A stretch of DNA of 64,000 nt from Pseudomonas graminis (GCF_001705435.1 NZ_MDEN01000062.1:124001-188000); one strand, 5' to 3'. Shown: positions 16,399 through 25,358, counted from the first letter of the stretch. Translations and numbers: made by a program. The notes: generated by a model not told the origin, from the sequence alone.

Positions 16399-17703
16399 TC
16401 ACGGCGCCGCCGCAACGACCTGCGCGCGCTGGCGATACAAGACCAGCGTCGCACCGAATCCGCAGATCGCCGCAAACATCAGCCAGAACGCCGGCGAAGC
16501 TTTGTCCCCCGTCGCCTGCACCAGAAAGGTCGACATCGCCGGGGTGAAGCCGCCGAACACCGCCGTTGCCAGGCTGAAGGCTAGCGAGAACCCCACCACG
16601 CGCACTTCCTGGGGCATGACCTCGGTCAGCGCTGCGACCATCGCGCCGTTGTACATGCCGAAGAAGAATGAGAAATACAGCAAGACTGCCAGCAGCCGCT
16701 CGAAGCTTGCCGCTTCCGCCAGCCAGTGCATCGCCGGGTAGGCCGTGAGGATGCACAGCAGCGAAATGCCCAGCAACAGGGGCCGACGCCCGATGCGGTC
16801 AGACAATGCGCCACCGATGGGCAGCCAGATGAAATTGCTCAGCCCGACAAACAGCGTCACCACCAGACTGTCAGTGGTGCTCAGGTGCAGCACGGTTCGG
16901 CCGAAGGTCGGGGTGTACACGGTGATCAGGTAAAACGTCGTGGTGGTCATCGACGCCAGCAACCCGCCGGCCAGCACCGTGCGCCAGTTTTCGCGCATCG
17001 AACGAAACACTTCGCGGGTGCTGGGATGGTGCAAACGGCGCTTGAACGCTTCGGTCTCTTCAAGGGAGCGACGGATCACGAAGATGAACGGGATGATCAC
17101 GCAGCCGATGAAGAACGGAATGCGCCAGCCCCACGCGGCGATCTCACTGGCCTGCATATACGTGCTGATGCCGTAGCCCAGCGCGGCGGCGAGGATGATT
17201 GCGATCTGCTGACTGGCGGACTGCCAACTGGTGTAGAAGCCGGTGCGGCCCGGGGTCGCGATTTCGGCGAGGTACACCGACACGCCACCCAGCTCAGCCC
17301 CCGCCGAAAAGCCCTGCAGCAACCGTCCGAGCAGCACCAGGACCGGTGCAGCGACGCCGATGGTGGCGTAACCCGGCACCAGCGCGATCAGCACCGTGCC
17401 GCAGGCCATGATTGCCAGCGTCACGATCAGGCCTTTGCGCCGACCCACTTTGTCAATGTACGCACCCAGCACGATCGCGCCGAGCGGACGCATCAGAAAG
17501 CCGGAGCCGAACACGGCGAAGGTCATCATCAGCGAGGCGAACTCGCTGCTGGCCGGGAAGAAGGTTTGGGAGATGTAGGTGGCGTAGAACCCGAACAGAA
17601 AGAAGTCGAACTGTTCGAGAAAGTTGCCGCTGGTGACGCGGATGATGGCGCCGACTTTCGCGGCGCGCGACCGCGTGGCTTCGGGGGTGGGGGTGCTGTT
17701 CAT
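16399..17703 (-). CDS. tcuC: MFS tricarballylate/citrate-proton symporter
   Basis: A 434-residue major facilitator of the metabolite:H+ symporter (MHS) family with 12 membrane segments. It shows [17 protein letters not shown] in the first segment, the loop 2-3 motif [13 protein letters not shown] and the family pattern [13 protein letters not shown] in segment 4. It follows the tcuB gene by 62 bp on the same strand. In Salmonella tcuC lies with tcuA and tcuB and imports tricarballylate, so the context supports that role, although citrate or another tricarboxylate is possible. Confidence 0.88.
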   Translation of the reverse strand: MNSTPTPEATRSRAAKVGAIIRVTSGNFLEQFDFFLFGFYATYISQTFFPASSEFASLMMTFAVFGSGFLMRPLGAIVLGAYIDKVGRRKGLIVTLAIMACGTVLIALVPGYATIGVAAPVLVLLGRLLQGFSAGAELGGVSVYLAEIATPGRTGFYTSWQSASQQIAIILAAALGYGISTYMQASEIAAWGWRIPFFIGCVIIPFIFVIRRSLEETEAFKRRLHHPSTREVFRSMRENWRTVLAGGLLASMTTTTFYLITVYTPTFGRTVLHLSTTDSLVVTLFVGLSNFIWLPIGGALSDRIGRRPLLLGISLLCILTAYPAMHWLAEAASFERLLAVLLYFSFFFGMYNGAMVAALTEVMPQEVRVVGFSLAFSLATAVFGGFTPAMSTFLVQATGDKASPAFWLMFAAICGFGATLVLYRQRAQVVAAAP

Positions 17704-17765
17704 GGCTAATCAGGACTCTTTGTTTTTATGGAGTGGGCAACGTGTGTGCATCGGTGTTGCGGGCT

Positions 17766-18923
17766 TCAGTCACTGCCCGCGTTGATCGGATTCGGCTGAC
17801 GTTTTTCGATGGAGTACTTGAGCAACGCGGCGCTGCGAAAGATGCCGTGGGCGAACTTGCTATAGGGCATGGTCAGGAAGAAGGCCATGACCAGTCCCAG
17901 ATGGATGGCCAGCAACAGGCCCAATGCGCTGCTTTCGCGGAACGCCAGCAGGGCCAGACCGCTGCCGCTCACCAGCATCAAGAGGGCGATGAAGCCGCGG
18001 TCCATGGGCTTCTGCTTTTCATCACCCTGGTCCGGGTTGCGCCGCAGGTTCATCCACAGCAGCCCGGCCGGGCCCACCAGCAGGCCGATGCCACCAACCA
18101 CCCCGAGCATCACCGGCAGGCTGAAAATCGGGTAGGGCGCCGACCAGTCGAGCAAGTAGTGATACAGCGTCGCCGTTCCGGTGGCGGCGAAGCACAGCAT
18201 GAATCCGTAAAAGGTGAAGTGGTGAAAACGCCGGCGCCACAAGGTGAATTTATCGTCAGCGTTGGTGCAGCCTTCGCCGTGACCGCCGTCCAGGTACTTG
18301 AGCTGGGCGACGTTGGCCGTCGCTTCCAATGCAGCGCTGGCCTTCAATGGCAGCGTCGATTGTGCGGGCGACACATTGCGCCAGAATCGGCGCACGCCAA
18401 TGCCCAGGGCCAGCACGGCAAAGCCGAACACCGCGCCGAACATCAGGGCCAGGGTGTTGTGCGGGAAGATCCCGTAGAAGTTGCCGCCCGGCATCGCGGT
18501 GAACAGGTTGCCCATGACCATCAGCGTCAAGCACAGGAAAAACGCCAGACCGGCCCCTGACGCCAGCGCCAGGGTCAAGCCATTGCGCTGGTACAACGTG
18601 CCCAGCGCCTTGGGCCAGGCGTATTCGGCGTAGGTGTCCAGACGCACCTTGGCCATGGCCTTGGGCACATTGATCGCGAATTCGTGGGGCGCCGCGTACT
18701 GACAGGCCGACAGGCAGGCGCCGCAGTTGTGACACAGGTTCGCCAGATAATGAATGTCGGCCTGATTGAATTCGAGGCGACGGGTCATGGCCGGGAATAC
18801 CGCACAGAAACCTTCGCAGTAGCGGCAGGCGTTGCAGATGGTCATCTGCCGCTCGACTTCGCTCTCCTGCAGGTTGAGGACCGGGATCAAGGCGCTCGGC
18901 GCCTGTGGATCAAACAGTTGCAT
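17766..18923 (-). CDS. tcuB: Tricarballylate utilization 4Fe-4S membrane protein TcuB
   Basis: A 385-residue protein with two cysteine clusters near the N-terminus: [11 protein letters not shown] (about 30-40) and [11 protein letters not shown] (about 64-74), each typical of a 4Fe-4S centre. Several membrane segments follow in the C-terminal two thirds (for example [19 protein letters not shown]). TcuB re-oxidises the flavin of TcuA and passes the electrons to the membrane quinone pool. The gene overlaps tcuA by 14 bp, consistent with coupled expression. Confidence 0.93.
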   Translation of the reverse strand: MQLFDPQAPSALIPVLNLQESEVERQMTICNACRYCEGFCAVFPAMTRRLEFNQADIHYLANLCHNCGACLSACQYAAPHEFAINVPKAMAKVRLDTYAEYAWPKALGTLYQRNGLTLALASGAGLAFFLCLTLMVMGNLFTAMPGGNFYGIFPHNTLALMFGAVFGFAVLALGIGVRRFWRNVSPAQSTLPLKASAALEATANVAQLKYLDGGHGEGCTNADDKFTLWRRRFHHFTFYGFMLCFAATGTATLYHYLLDWSAPYPIFSLPVMLGVVGGIGLLVGPAGLLWMNLRRNPDQGDEKQKPMDRGFIALLMLVSGSGLALLAFRESSALGLLLAIHLGLVMAFFLTMPYSKFAHGIFRSAALLKYSIEKRQPNPINAGSD

Positions 18924-20364
18924 GTCGGCGTTCCGATTTCGCTGAAGAGGGACCGAAGCCCGCTGAGGCGGCTGCCTGCACGCCGGCGATACGGCCGAAC
19001 GCAGTGCCGATGGCCATGCCGATGCCCGCCGTGTAACCCTTGCCCAATACGTTGCCGGCCATCATCTCGCCAGCGACGAACAGGTTGGGGCTGGGCTTGC
19101 CCTGAAAGTGCACGGCGGCGGTGTCGTTGGTGGCCAGCCCGAGGTAGGTAAAGGTCACCCCCGGCTTGAGCGGGTAGGCGTAAAACGGCGGCTTGACCAG
19201 CGGCCGGGCCCAATGGGTCTTGGCCGGCGTCAGGCCTTCGGTGTGGCAGTCATCCAGGGCGGTGTGATCGAAGGTGCCGACCTGACAGGCCCGGTTGTAG
19301 TCCTCGACGGTCTTGACGAAGGTCGCTTCCGGCAGATTCAGCAGCCCCGCCAGCGCTTCCAGGGTGTCGGCCTTGGTGCCCGGAAAAACCGGCGGCATGA
19401 AGCGGCCGACGGCTTGCTGGTCGATGATCGAGAACGCTTGTTGATTCGGCTGACCGGCCACCAGACGTCCCCAGATCGCATAGCGCTTGGGCCAGAAATC
19501 TTCGCCTTCGTCGTAGAAACGTTCACCGTCGCGGTTGACCACCACGCCCAGAGACACACAGTCGATCCGCGTGCAGATGCCGCCGTCGTAGAGCGGGGCG
19601 CGGGCGTCGATGGCCACCATGTGTGCCTGGGTCGGGTCGCCGATGATGTCGGCGCCGAGGTCCTGCATGCGCCGTAGCAAAACGCCGGTGTTGAAGCGCG
19701 TGCCGCGAATCAGGAAGTTGTCCGACGGCCATTCTCCGCGCGCGTTCTGGCCCCAGGCTTCGCGCAGCCACTCACGGTTGGATTCGAAACCGCCCGCCGC
19801 CATGACACAAGACCTCGCCTCGATGCGCTCAGCGGGGAGCAACTGCCCATCCACCTCCCGCTCACCGACGTGAGCGGCGACGAACGCGCCGTCCTTCATC
19901 TCGATGTCAGTGACTTGGGCGTCGTAGCGAATCTGGATGCCCAGACGTTCGGCGCTGCGGAAATAGGCGTTGATCAGGGCTTTGCCCCCGCCCATGAAAA
20001 ACGCGTTGGTGCGCGCCACGTGCAAGGCGCCCGACAAGGGTGGCTGGAAGTGCACGCCGTGGGAGCGCATCCAGTCGCGGCAGGTGGCGGAGGCCCGAAT
20101 GGCGATGCGCGCCAGCTTTTCATCGGTCAGGCCGCCGGTCACCTTGAGCAGGTCTTGCCAGTATTCCTCTTCCGGGTAGGTGTCGATCAGCACATCCTGC
20201 GGCGCATCGTGCATGCAGCGCAGGTTGCGGGTGTGCTGCGAATTACCGCCGCGCCAGACTTTCGGCGAGCCTTCCAGCAACATCACGCTGGAACCGGCTT
20301 CCCGGGCCATCAACGCGGCGCACAAGGCCGCGTTACCGCCGCCGATCACCAGAACATCAACCAT
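18910..20364 (-). CDS. tcuA: FAD-dependent tricarballylate dehydrogenase TcuA
   Basis: TcuA oxidises tricarballylate to cis-aconitate. I chose the ATG at 20362-20364 ([10 protein letters not shown]) because the AGGAG at 20370-20374 is then five bases away; an ATG three bases upstream and a GTG at 20370 would be too close. The 484-residue protein starts with the FAD motif [17 protein letters not shown], has the fumarate-reductase-like segment [12 protein letters not shown], and ends with [20 protein letters not shown], which closes the FAD site. It is divergent from tcuR. Confidence 0.93.
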   Translation of the reverse strand: MVDVLVIGGGNAALCAALMAREAGSSVMLLEGSPKVWRGGNSQHTRNLRCMHDAPQDVLIDTYPEEEYWQDLLKVTGGLTDEKLARIAIRASATCRDWMRSHGVHFQPPLSGALHVARTNAFFMGGGKALINAYFRSAERLGIQIRYDAQVTDIEMKDGAFVAAHVGEREVDGQLLPAERIEARSCVMAAGGFESNREWLREAWGQNARGEWPSDNFLIRGTRFNTGVLLRRMQDLGADIIGDPTQAHMVAIDARAPLYDGGICTRIDCVSLGVVVNRDGERFYDEGEDFWPKRYAIWGRLVAGQPNQQAFSIIDQQAVGRFMPPVFPGTKADTLEALAGLLNLPEATFVKTVEDYNRACQVGTFDHTALDDCHTEGLTPAKTHWARPLVKPPFYAYPLKPGVTFTYLGLATNDTAAVHFQGKPSPNLFVAGEMMAGNVLGKGYTAGIGMAIGTAFGRIAGVQAAASAGFGPSSAKSERRHATV

Positions 20365-20464
20365 CATCACTCCTCGTCACGCCAGCGCTGGACAGAGTGC
20401 AACTGGCGGTGATGAACAGTAGGGACAGGCGCCGCTGGCCGAAAGGCGGGTTAAGGCGAGGGGG

Positions 20465-20481
20465 CTTTAGTTTTAGTAAAG
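20465..20481. promoter_or_regulatory. Likely TcuR operator between tcuA and tcuR
   Basis: CTTTA-GTTTTAG-TAAAG is a 17-bp palindrome containing the LysR T-N11-A pattern. It lies 94 bp before the tcuR start and about 100 bp before the tcuA start, in the shared divergent promoter region. Confidence 0.5.
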
Positions 20482-20558
20482 GGTTAGGCTGCTCGGAATA
20501 CGTATCCTTTGACGGCTGACTTTCCGCAGCTTGCGTCATAGCTCAACGAGGAGCCCCT

Positions 20559-21479
20559 GTGGAACTGCGCCAACTTCGCTATTTCGTCAAAGTCGTCGAG
20601 ATGACCAGCCTGGGGCGCGCCGCCCTGGAACTGAATGTCGGCACGTCCGCCTTGAGCCAGCAGATGAGCAAGCTCGAAGACGAGTTGGCCACGCGCCTGC
20701 TCAATCGCACCTCCACCGGCGTCAGCCCGACAGCGGCGGGCCTGGCGTTTCTGCACCATGCGCAACTGACCCTGCGCCAGGCCGACGCCGCCGTGCAGGC
20801 CGCGCAACGGGGGCGGATGCGCGGCTACGTCAGCGTTGGCCTGCCACCGACCACGGCCAGCGTCCTGGCGTTGCCGCTGATCGAAGCGATGCGCGCGCGT
20901 TATCCGGACATCCAGCTGCACCTGGTGGAGATGCTCTCCGGCTACCTCGCCAGCCAGCTCAGCGCGCGACAGCTGGACCTCGCCGTGGTGTTCCAGGCCG
21001 ACATCGCCCGGCGCTGGACCATGATTCCGCTGCTCGACGAAGCCGTAACCCTGCTGCACGCCCCGGGCTTCCCCGGCATTCCCCCTGGCGACACCCTCAG
21101 CCTCGCGCAGATCGGCGACATTCCTCTGGTGCTGCCGAGCAGCGGCCACGGCCTGCGCGCCACCCTCGCGAACGCTTTCGAAGCGGCCGGCATGCCGTTG
21201 AACGTGGTGATGGAGATCGACGGGCTGGCGACCTTGATGGACGTGGTGCGCCACGGCGTCGCCGCCACCCTTCAGCCCGGGGCTGCGGCGGCACGCTTTG
21301 CCGGGTCGGGATTGTGTGTGGTGCAGATTCACGAGAAGCACCTGATGCGCCGCAACACCCTGGCCAGTTTGCCGGACGACGAGCTTTCGCCTGCGGCGCT
21401 GGCGGTCCGGGTGGTGATTCGGGATGTGGTGAGGGTGTTGGTGGAGAAGCGCGAGTGGCCCGGGGCGACCTTGCTTTGA
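20559..21479 (+). CDS. tcuR: LysR-family regulator of tricarballylate use TcuR
   Basis: A 306-residue LysR protein starting at a GTG (GTGGAACTGCGC) with GAGGAG upstream. The helix-turn-helix region covers MELRQLRYFVKVVEMTSLGR and the following LELNVGTSALSQQMSKLE (about 1-60). The effector domain contains LPLIEAMRARYPDIQLHLVE. It is divergent from tcuA with a LysR-type palindrome between them, the same arrangement as in the Salmonella tcu locus. The inducer is probably tricarballylate. The assignment rests mostly on position. Confidence 0.85.
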   Translation: MELRQLRYFVKVVEMTSLGRAALELNVGTSALSQQMSKLEDELATRLLNRTSTGVSPTAAGLAFLHHAQLTLRQADAAVQAAQRGRMRGYVSVGLPPTTASVLALPLIEAMRARYPDIQLHLVEMLSGYLASQLSARQLDLAVVFQADIARRWTMIPLLDEAVTLLHAPGFPGIPPGDTLSLAQIGDIPLVLPSSGHGLRATLANAFEAAGMPLNVVMEIDGLATLMDVVRHGVAATLQPGAAAARFAGSGLCVVQIHEKHLMRRNTLASLPDDELSPAALAVRVVIRDVVRVLVEKREWPGATLL

Positions 21480-21510
21480 GTCGCGGCCACCTGCGGCGGT
21501 CCATCTACAG

Positions 21511-21532
21511 GCTTCCCGGCTAAAGCCGGTCC
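21511..21532. repeat. Single REP element
   Basis: GCTTCCCGGCTAAAGCCGGT is a Pseudomonas REP core (the CCGGCTAAAGCCGG hairpin). The same element occurs in the REPINs at 45854 and 50491. It lies just after tcuR and may also act as its terminator, with a T-run at 21542-21546. Confidence 0.8.
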
Positions 21533-21625
21533 TGCACCTGGTTTTTCACCCACTGTCGCTGACTGAGCGCACTGGTTCAGTATCGATGACTGATGAGCGT
21601 CCTGCCTTCTTCGGCAGGCACCACT

Positions 21626-21781
21626 TTAACGCTGGCGGCCTTCCCGAAAAGCAAGCTCCGGCGCGGTCATGGGCTTGGCGGTTTCGCGCCAGAAGAACTT
21701 GAAAGTGGCCTGAGCGTTGGTGACTGCCGCCTTGAGTTCGTCGCTCTCGCCTTTCACGCTGTAGATGATCTGCCCGGTCAT
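21626..21781 (-). pseudogene. Truncated DUF2314-like fragment
   Basis: The minus strand from the ATG at 21779-21781 encodes 51 residues: MTGQIIYSVKGESDELKAAV, then AQATFKFFWRE, and a stop after GRQR. The start and the TFKFFWRE block resemble the N-terminus of DUF2314 proteins, which are about twice as long. A second frame, overlapping from about 21645, continues as KVVPAEEGRTLIS to 21577. This suggests a frameshifted and truncated gene. The sequence similarity is from memory. It could also be a real short gene. Confidence 0.4.
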
Positions 21782-21878
21782 AAGTAAGTCGTTCCCTCTG
21801 TCGATCTGAATAATGTTCTACCATGAGTCGTCATTCATGGTGTGAGCCGCTGCGTTCACGCCCGCGAGGCCCGATCAA

Positions 21879-22784
21879 ATGAGAGACCTGCCACCCACCG
21901 CCACCTTGCGCGCCTTCGAAGTTGCCACCCGTCACGGGACGTTTACCTCCGCCTCCGAGGAGCTGCACGTTACCCAAAGTGCCGTGAGTCACCAATTAAA
22001 AAATCTCGAAGACATCTGGGGCGTGCAGCTGTTTCAGCGTGGCAAGACGTTGAGCCTGACGCCGGCCGGTGCAGCGCTGGCGCCCATCGTGCGGACGTTT
22101 TTCATGAACCTGGAGGCGACGCTTGCGGACCTCCGGGAAGAGAACGGCCGGGTCAGGCTCAAGGTCAGCACGACCTATTCCTACGCGCTCAAATGGCTGT
22201 TGCCGCGCCTGCCCAATCTGTCCCAGCTGCACCCGGAAATCCTCGTCACGCTGGACAGCACAGACACCGCGATCAACTTTGCCAGCGGCGAGGCCGACGT
22301 GGCGATCCGTCTGGGTGGCGGCAACTACCCCGCGCTGCACTCGGAATTCATGTTCAGGGAGCACATCTTTCCGGTGGCGAGCCCTGATTTGCTCAAGCGC
22401 TTCGACATGCCCCGGGAGCCGGCCGAGCTGTTGCGCTATCCGCTGTTGGCCCGGGACGGTTCCGACCTGGTGCCCAAATGGGAGGTGTGGTTTCAGAGCA
22501 TCGGCCTGGGCGTCACCTCGCTGAAGGAGAGCGTGCGTTTTCCCGACACCAACATGACCGTGGAGGCGGCCTTGTTAGGGCAGGGCATCGCTCTTGTTCG
22601 AAGTGGCCACGTGGAGAAAGAGCTGCGCGACGGCAGTTTGATCAGGTTGTTCGACGTGCCGTTTCCCTCGCCGGTGGCCTATTACTTCGTTTGCCCGAAG
22701 GGGGTCGAAACGCAGCCTCATGTGGCAAGTTTTCGCGACTGGTTGATCAGGGAGTCGACCGCAGCCGGGCTTAGTTATGGCTGA
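21879..22784 (+). CDS. GcvA-like LysR-family regulator
   Basis: A 301-residue LysR protein of the GcvA/AmpR subgroup, recognised from PPTATLRAFEVATRHGTFTS, then ELHVTQSAVSHQLKNLED and GVQLFQRGKTLSLT. The effector domain starts with RVRLKVSTTYSYALKWLLPR and contains INFASGEADVAIRLG. It lies 77 bp upstream of an EamA transporter gene on the same strand and may regulate it. The ATG at 21879 fits the conserved start PPTATLRAF. The inducer is unknown. Confidence 0.92.
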   Translation: MRDLPPTATLRAFEVATRHGTFTSASEELHVTQSAVSHQLKNLEDIWGVQLFQRGKTLSLTPAGAALAPIVRTFFMNLEATLADLREENGRVRLKVSTTYSYALKWLLPRLPNLSQLHPEILVTLDSTDTAINFASGEADVAIRLGGGNYPALHSEFMFREHIFPVASPDLLKRFDMPREPAELLRYPLLARDGSDLVPKWEVWFQSIGLGVTSLKESVRFPDTNMTVEAALLGQGIALVRSGHVEKELRDGSLIRLFDVPFPSPVAYYFVCPKGVETQPHVASFRDWLIRESTAAGLSYG

Positions 22785-22786
22785 GG

Positions 22787-22804
22787 CATGAGCAATTGCT
22801 CATG
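22787..22804. promoter_or_regulatory. 18-bp perfect palindrome before the EamA gene
   Basis: CATGAGCAATTGCTCATG reads the same on both strands. It starts two bases after the LysR stop codon and ends 57 bp before the EamA start. It could be an operator for the transporter gene or the loopless core of a transcript-end hairpin; no T-run follows. Confidence 0.45.
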
Positions 22805-22861
22805 ATTCGATGAGCAGACTTCGCTTCCGTTTTGTGGGTCAGCCTGACTAAGATCCGCCCC

Positions 22862-23689
22862 ATGCCGACCCATATCATTCTGTTAATCCTCTTCGCCGCT
22901 CTGCTGCACGCCAGCTGGAACGCGTTGCTGCGCGGCGGCAATGACAAGCTCTGGTCAATGACCATCATGTGCGTGGCGGTGGCCGTCGTCAGCCTGGCCG
23001 GGGTACTGTTCATGAACGCCCCGGCGCCGGAGAGCTGGCCTTACGCGGTGCTCTCTGCGCTGCTGCATGTCGGCTATAACCTGTTTCTGGTGCGCACCTA
23101 CCGCAGCGGCGACCTCGGGCAAACCTACCCGATCTCCCGGGGCTCATCGCCGGTGCTGATTACGCTGTGTGCGTCGCTATTTGCGGGGGAGGTGGTCGAG
23201 ACCGGCGCGATGATCGGCATTGCGCTGGTGTCAGCGGGGATTATTTCTCTGGCGTTCAAAGGCCGGAAACTGGACACGGCCAGCCTTCCGTATGCGTTGG
23301 GCACCGGCTGTTTCATTGCGGCCTATAGCGTGACGGACGGCATCGGCGGGCGTCTGTCCGGCGCGCCGATGGCGTACACCGTGTGGATGTGCGCGCTGTG
23401 GGGTGTGCTGATGCCGATCACCTACATCGGTCTGCGGGGCGCACGCAGTCTGCTGACGGTCCGGCCCGGTTTGGTCGCCTCGTTGGGCGGAGGCGTGGTG
23501 TCGCTGCTTGCTTACGGCATCGTCATCTATGCGATGACTCTTGCGCCGATGGGGGCCGTGTCGGCACTGCGCGAAACCAGCGTGCTGTTTGCCGCATTGC
23601 TCGGGTATCTGTTTTTGGGCGAGTCGCTGACCGTGCGCAAGATCCTCGCGTGCGTGGTCATTGCGGCCGGCACGATCATCATTGGCTGA
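22862..23689 (+). CDS. EamA/DMT-family transporter
   Basis: I chose the ATG at 22862 (MPTHIILLILFAALLHASWN), giving 275 residues; an earlier frame start would add non-hydrophobic residues. Ten membrane segments in two repeats are visible, with the drug/metabolite family signs HASWNALL in the first segment, and PISRGSSPVLI, GMALVSAG-like IGIALVSAGIISL and LRETSVLFAALLGYLFLGE in the last repeat. Such proteins usually export metabolites or amino acids. The upstream GcvA-like regulator is the likely controller. The substrate is unknown. Confidence 0.88.
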   Translation: MPTHIILLILFAALLHASWNALLRGGNDKLWSMTIMCVAVAVVSLAGVLFMNAPAPESWPYAVLSALLHVGYNLFLVRTYRSGDLGQTYPISRGSSPVLITLCASLFAGEVVETGAMIGIALVSAGIISLAFKGRKLDTASLPYALGTGCFIAAYSVTDGIGGRLSGAPMAYTVWMCALWGVLMPITYIGLRGARSLLTVRPGLVASLGGGVVSLLAYGIVIYAMTLAPMGAVSALRETSVLFAALLGYLFLGESLTVRKILACVVIAAGTIIIG

Positions 23690-23700
23690 GCCGTGCAGGC

Positions 23701-23982
23701 TCACTTGCGCAGCTTCGGTTTCACCGCCTTCAACCGCGCAATGGCCAGGTTGTGCAGGTATTGCCGTACGGCGTCGTGGTGCTCGACGCTGACGTGATAG
23801 CTGTCCAGCAGTCCCAACAAATACCCCTCGGCCATGGCGTGATACCGCGACACGCTCTCCCGAGTGTCACTGGTGTTGAGCCTGGCAATCAGCTCGTCGA
23901 TCCGGGCGCGGTGCTCCTGTGAGAACCAGTCCTGCTGAGGGGCAGAGCCCGCATCGTCGGTCAGGGGCGTGTGCAGATTCAT
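23701..23982 (-). CDS. Small conserved hypothetical protein
   Basis: A 93-residue protein from the ATG at 23980-23982, with GGAGG four bases upstream (inside the longer reading). It is mainly helical and soluble, with HRARIDELIARLN, then SVSRYHAMAEGYLLGLLDSY and a basic end KAVKPKLRK. It has no membrane segment, signal peptide or motif that I recognise. It converges with the EamA gene, with an 11-bp gap containing a short GAGCC/GGCTC hairpin. It lies 130 bp beyond the hcp terminator, so it is probably transcribed on its own. Confidence 0.6.
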   Translation of the reverse strand: MNLHTPLTDDAGSAPQQDWFSQEHRARIDELIARLNTSDTRESVSRYHAMAEGYLLGLLDSYHVSVEHHDAVRQYLHNLAIARLKAVKPKLRK

Positions 23983-24112
23983 GGGGCCTCCAGGCGAGCA
24001 CATCGGTCGCGGGCTGACAGGGCGCGGGACGGATGTGCAGCCGATCCCGCGAACATGGGGTTGGACAGCGCATCTGCCGCAAAATCCGCTAGCCCGCGCC
24101 GCGAAGGCTCGG

Positions 24113-24143
24113 AAATCCCGGCCAGTCTTACCGGCCGGGATTT
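24113..24143 (-). terminator. Terminator of hcp
   Basis: AAATCCCGGCC pairs perfectly with GGCCGGGATTT over 11 bp around a 9-base loop (24124-24132), starting 16 bases after the hcp stop codon. Short T-runs flank both sides. Confidence 0.75.
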
Positions 24144-24159
24144 TGAGGGTCAGCCGGAC

Positions 24160-24678
24160 TCAGCCAGCCACCGGCGAGCGCCAGTCATCGGAGCCCGACG
24201 TGCCGCAGACTTCGTGGGTCCAGGTGATCTTGCGGTAGGTAAACTCCACGTCTTCCAGATGGGTGAAGTGAGCGTTCGACGGGTCCTGGCAGTTGTGCAT
24301 GTAGTCTTTGATGTCGACGATAATCGCATCCTCGAGTTTAGTGGTGTAGTAATGCTCCTGTGTGCCTGCCGCCGAGGTGCGATACCACTGGATAGTGATC
24401 TCGGTCAGGCGTTCGCCCGACGTCAAGGCTGCCAGCAACAGCGGTGAAGACTTGTCGAACACCTTGGTGATCTTGACCGGCTTGTGAACACGCTGACCGG
24501 TCGGCTGACCCGACTGCGGGTCGCGGGGGATGATCATTTCATGTTGAAACCCTTGCACCATGACCTGATCTTCGTGACCTTCCTGAAACGTGTTGCCGAC
24601 CGAGTCTGCGGTGAAAGCGCCCGCGGTGATCAGGCCCTGCTTGGTGCCTGTGATGGACATGTACGCTGGTGTTGCCAT
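24160..24678 (-). CDS. tssD: Type VI secretion tube protein Hcp
   Basis: A 172-residue Hcp starting at the ATG at 24676-24678 (MATPAYMSITGT) with AGGAG nine bases upstream. The Hcp fold is recognisable from MSITGTKQGLITAGAF, the PRDPQSGQPTGQRVHKPV loop, ITIQWYRTSAAGTQEHYYTT and the C-terminal FTYRKITWTHE. Hcp hexamers stack into the inner tube that is expelled by sheath contraction, and they carry small effectors. The gene is divergent from tssA with its own terminator and a -24/-12-like promoter, which allows separate strong expression. It is of the longer EvpC/Hcp type seen with H2-like systems. Confidence 0.96.
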   Translation of the reverse strand: MATPAYMSITGTKQGLITAGAFTADSVGNTFQEGHEDQVMVQGFQHEMIIPRDPQSGQPTGQRVHKPVKITKVFDKSSPLLLAALTSGERLTEITIQWYRTSAAGTQEHYYTTKLEDAIIVDIKDYMHNCQDPSNAHFTHLEDVEFTYRKITWTHEVCGTSGSDDWRSPVAG

Positions 24679-24745
24679 GAAGATGCTCCTTGCCTCATAA
24701 ATTAAAGTGCCCAACAGCCAGTTCGCCTGGTGGACAGTGGTGTTA

Positions 24746-24763
24746 GTTCAAGCTTCGTGCCAT
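24746..24763 (-). promoter_or_regulatory. Sigma54-type promoter for hcp
   Basis: The minus strand reads ATGGCACG-AAGC-TTGAAC: a perfect -24 half (TGGCACG), correct spacing and a -12 half TTGA with one change from TTGC. It lies about 70 bp before the hcp start. A sigma54 activator is encoded in the same cluster. Confidence 0.5.
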
Positions 24764-24848
24764 GTAAGAACTCATCCCTGTAAAACATGGGTTTGATGGG
24801 GATTAAACGGTTCTTTGCCGGTGAAGGGGGAAGTTTTCTGCCGTGATG

Positions 24849-24866
24849 TGCGCAAGAAGTTGCACA
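24849..24866. repeat. 18-bp palindrome, copy 1 (one mismatch)
   Basis: TGCGCAA-GAAG-TTGCACA, one change in the right arm. Its centre is 22 bp from copy 2, two helical turns. It lies 86 bp upstream of the hcp -24 element, a normal distance for an enhancer site of a sigma54 activator. Confidence 0.7.
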
Positions 24867-24870
24867 GCGC

Positions 24871-24888
24871 TGCGCAACTTCTTGCGCA
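24871..24888. repeat. 18-bp palindrome, copy 2 (perfect)
   Basis: TGCGCAA-CTTC-TTGCGCA with perfect 7-bp arms. Together with copy 1 it also forms a longer inverted repeat. Confidence 0.75.
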
Positions 24889-24953
24889 TTTGCCTACAGA
24901 GGTCGGGATATAAGGGCTGCAAGTTATCGCTCAGCGATTTTTCGTTCAGGCAG

Positions 24954-24971
24954 TGCGCAACTTCTTGCGCA
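24954..24971. repeat. 18-bp palindrome, copy 3 (perfect)
   Basis: Identical to copy 2 including the CTTC spacer. It lies 83 bp centre-to-centre from copy 2, close to eight helical turns, so all three sites face the same side of the DNA. Confidence 0.75.
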
Positions 24972-25204
24972 TGGAGGCCCAGTGATAGTGCTTGTTGCGA
25001 GTGAGTGCAGGCAGCTGAGTAAGAATGATCCAGCCAGGCATGGGGGGCTGCATGATCTCCAGGCTCCGGTTCTGACCTCTGAACCCTGTGTTTTCCGCCG
25101 TTCGATCATCGATAAAAAAGATTTATGAAAGAAGTCTCTCTGAATCTCCGGTATTCAGAGAAACTTCCTACAAGGCTAGTGGAAATATCGCGTTTATAGA
25201 AAGC

Positions 25205-25233
25205 TTGATAGTGTAATTACCGCTGAGTACTAT
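25205..25233 (+). promoter_or_regulatory. Possible sigma70 promoter of the tss operon
   Basis: TTGATA and TACTAT separated by 17 bp, about 125 bp before tssA. The match is five of six at -35 and four of six at -10. Confidence 0.35.
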
Positions 25234-25358
25234 TCGCGGCCTCTGATGGGTAGACGTTTTGTTACATGTCGGTTGCCCACTTCGCTTGTATTTTAATTTC
25301 GTCAGGCTCGCCGATTTAAGTGTCTGTCGTTGGCGCGTTTTTACGCTGAAGATCTCGA

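Larger units (their letters stand above)
24679..25358. other. hcp/tssA divergent control region
   Basis: This 680-bp gap is poorer in GC than its surroundings, especially 25080-25340. It holds the hcp promoter-like site, three copies of an 18-bp palindrome and a sigma70-like promoter facing tssA. I found no convincing -24/-12 site facing tssA: candidates at 25040 and 25330 have one base too many between GG and GC. I see no gene in it. Confidence 0.7.

Noticed and set aside
25320..25345. TTGGCGCG..TACGCTG just before tssA as a sigma54 promoter
   Set aside because: The GG-GC spacing is 11 instead of 10, and it lies only about 20 bp from the start codon.
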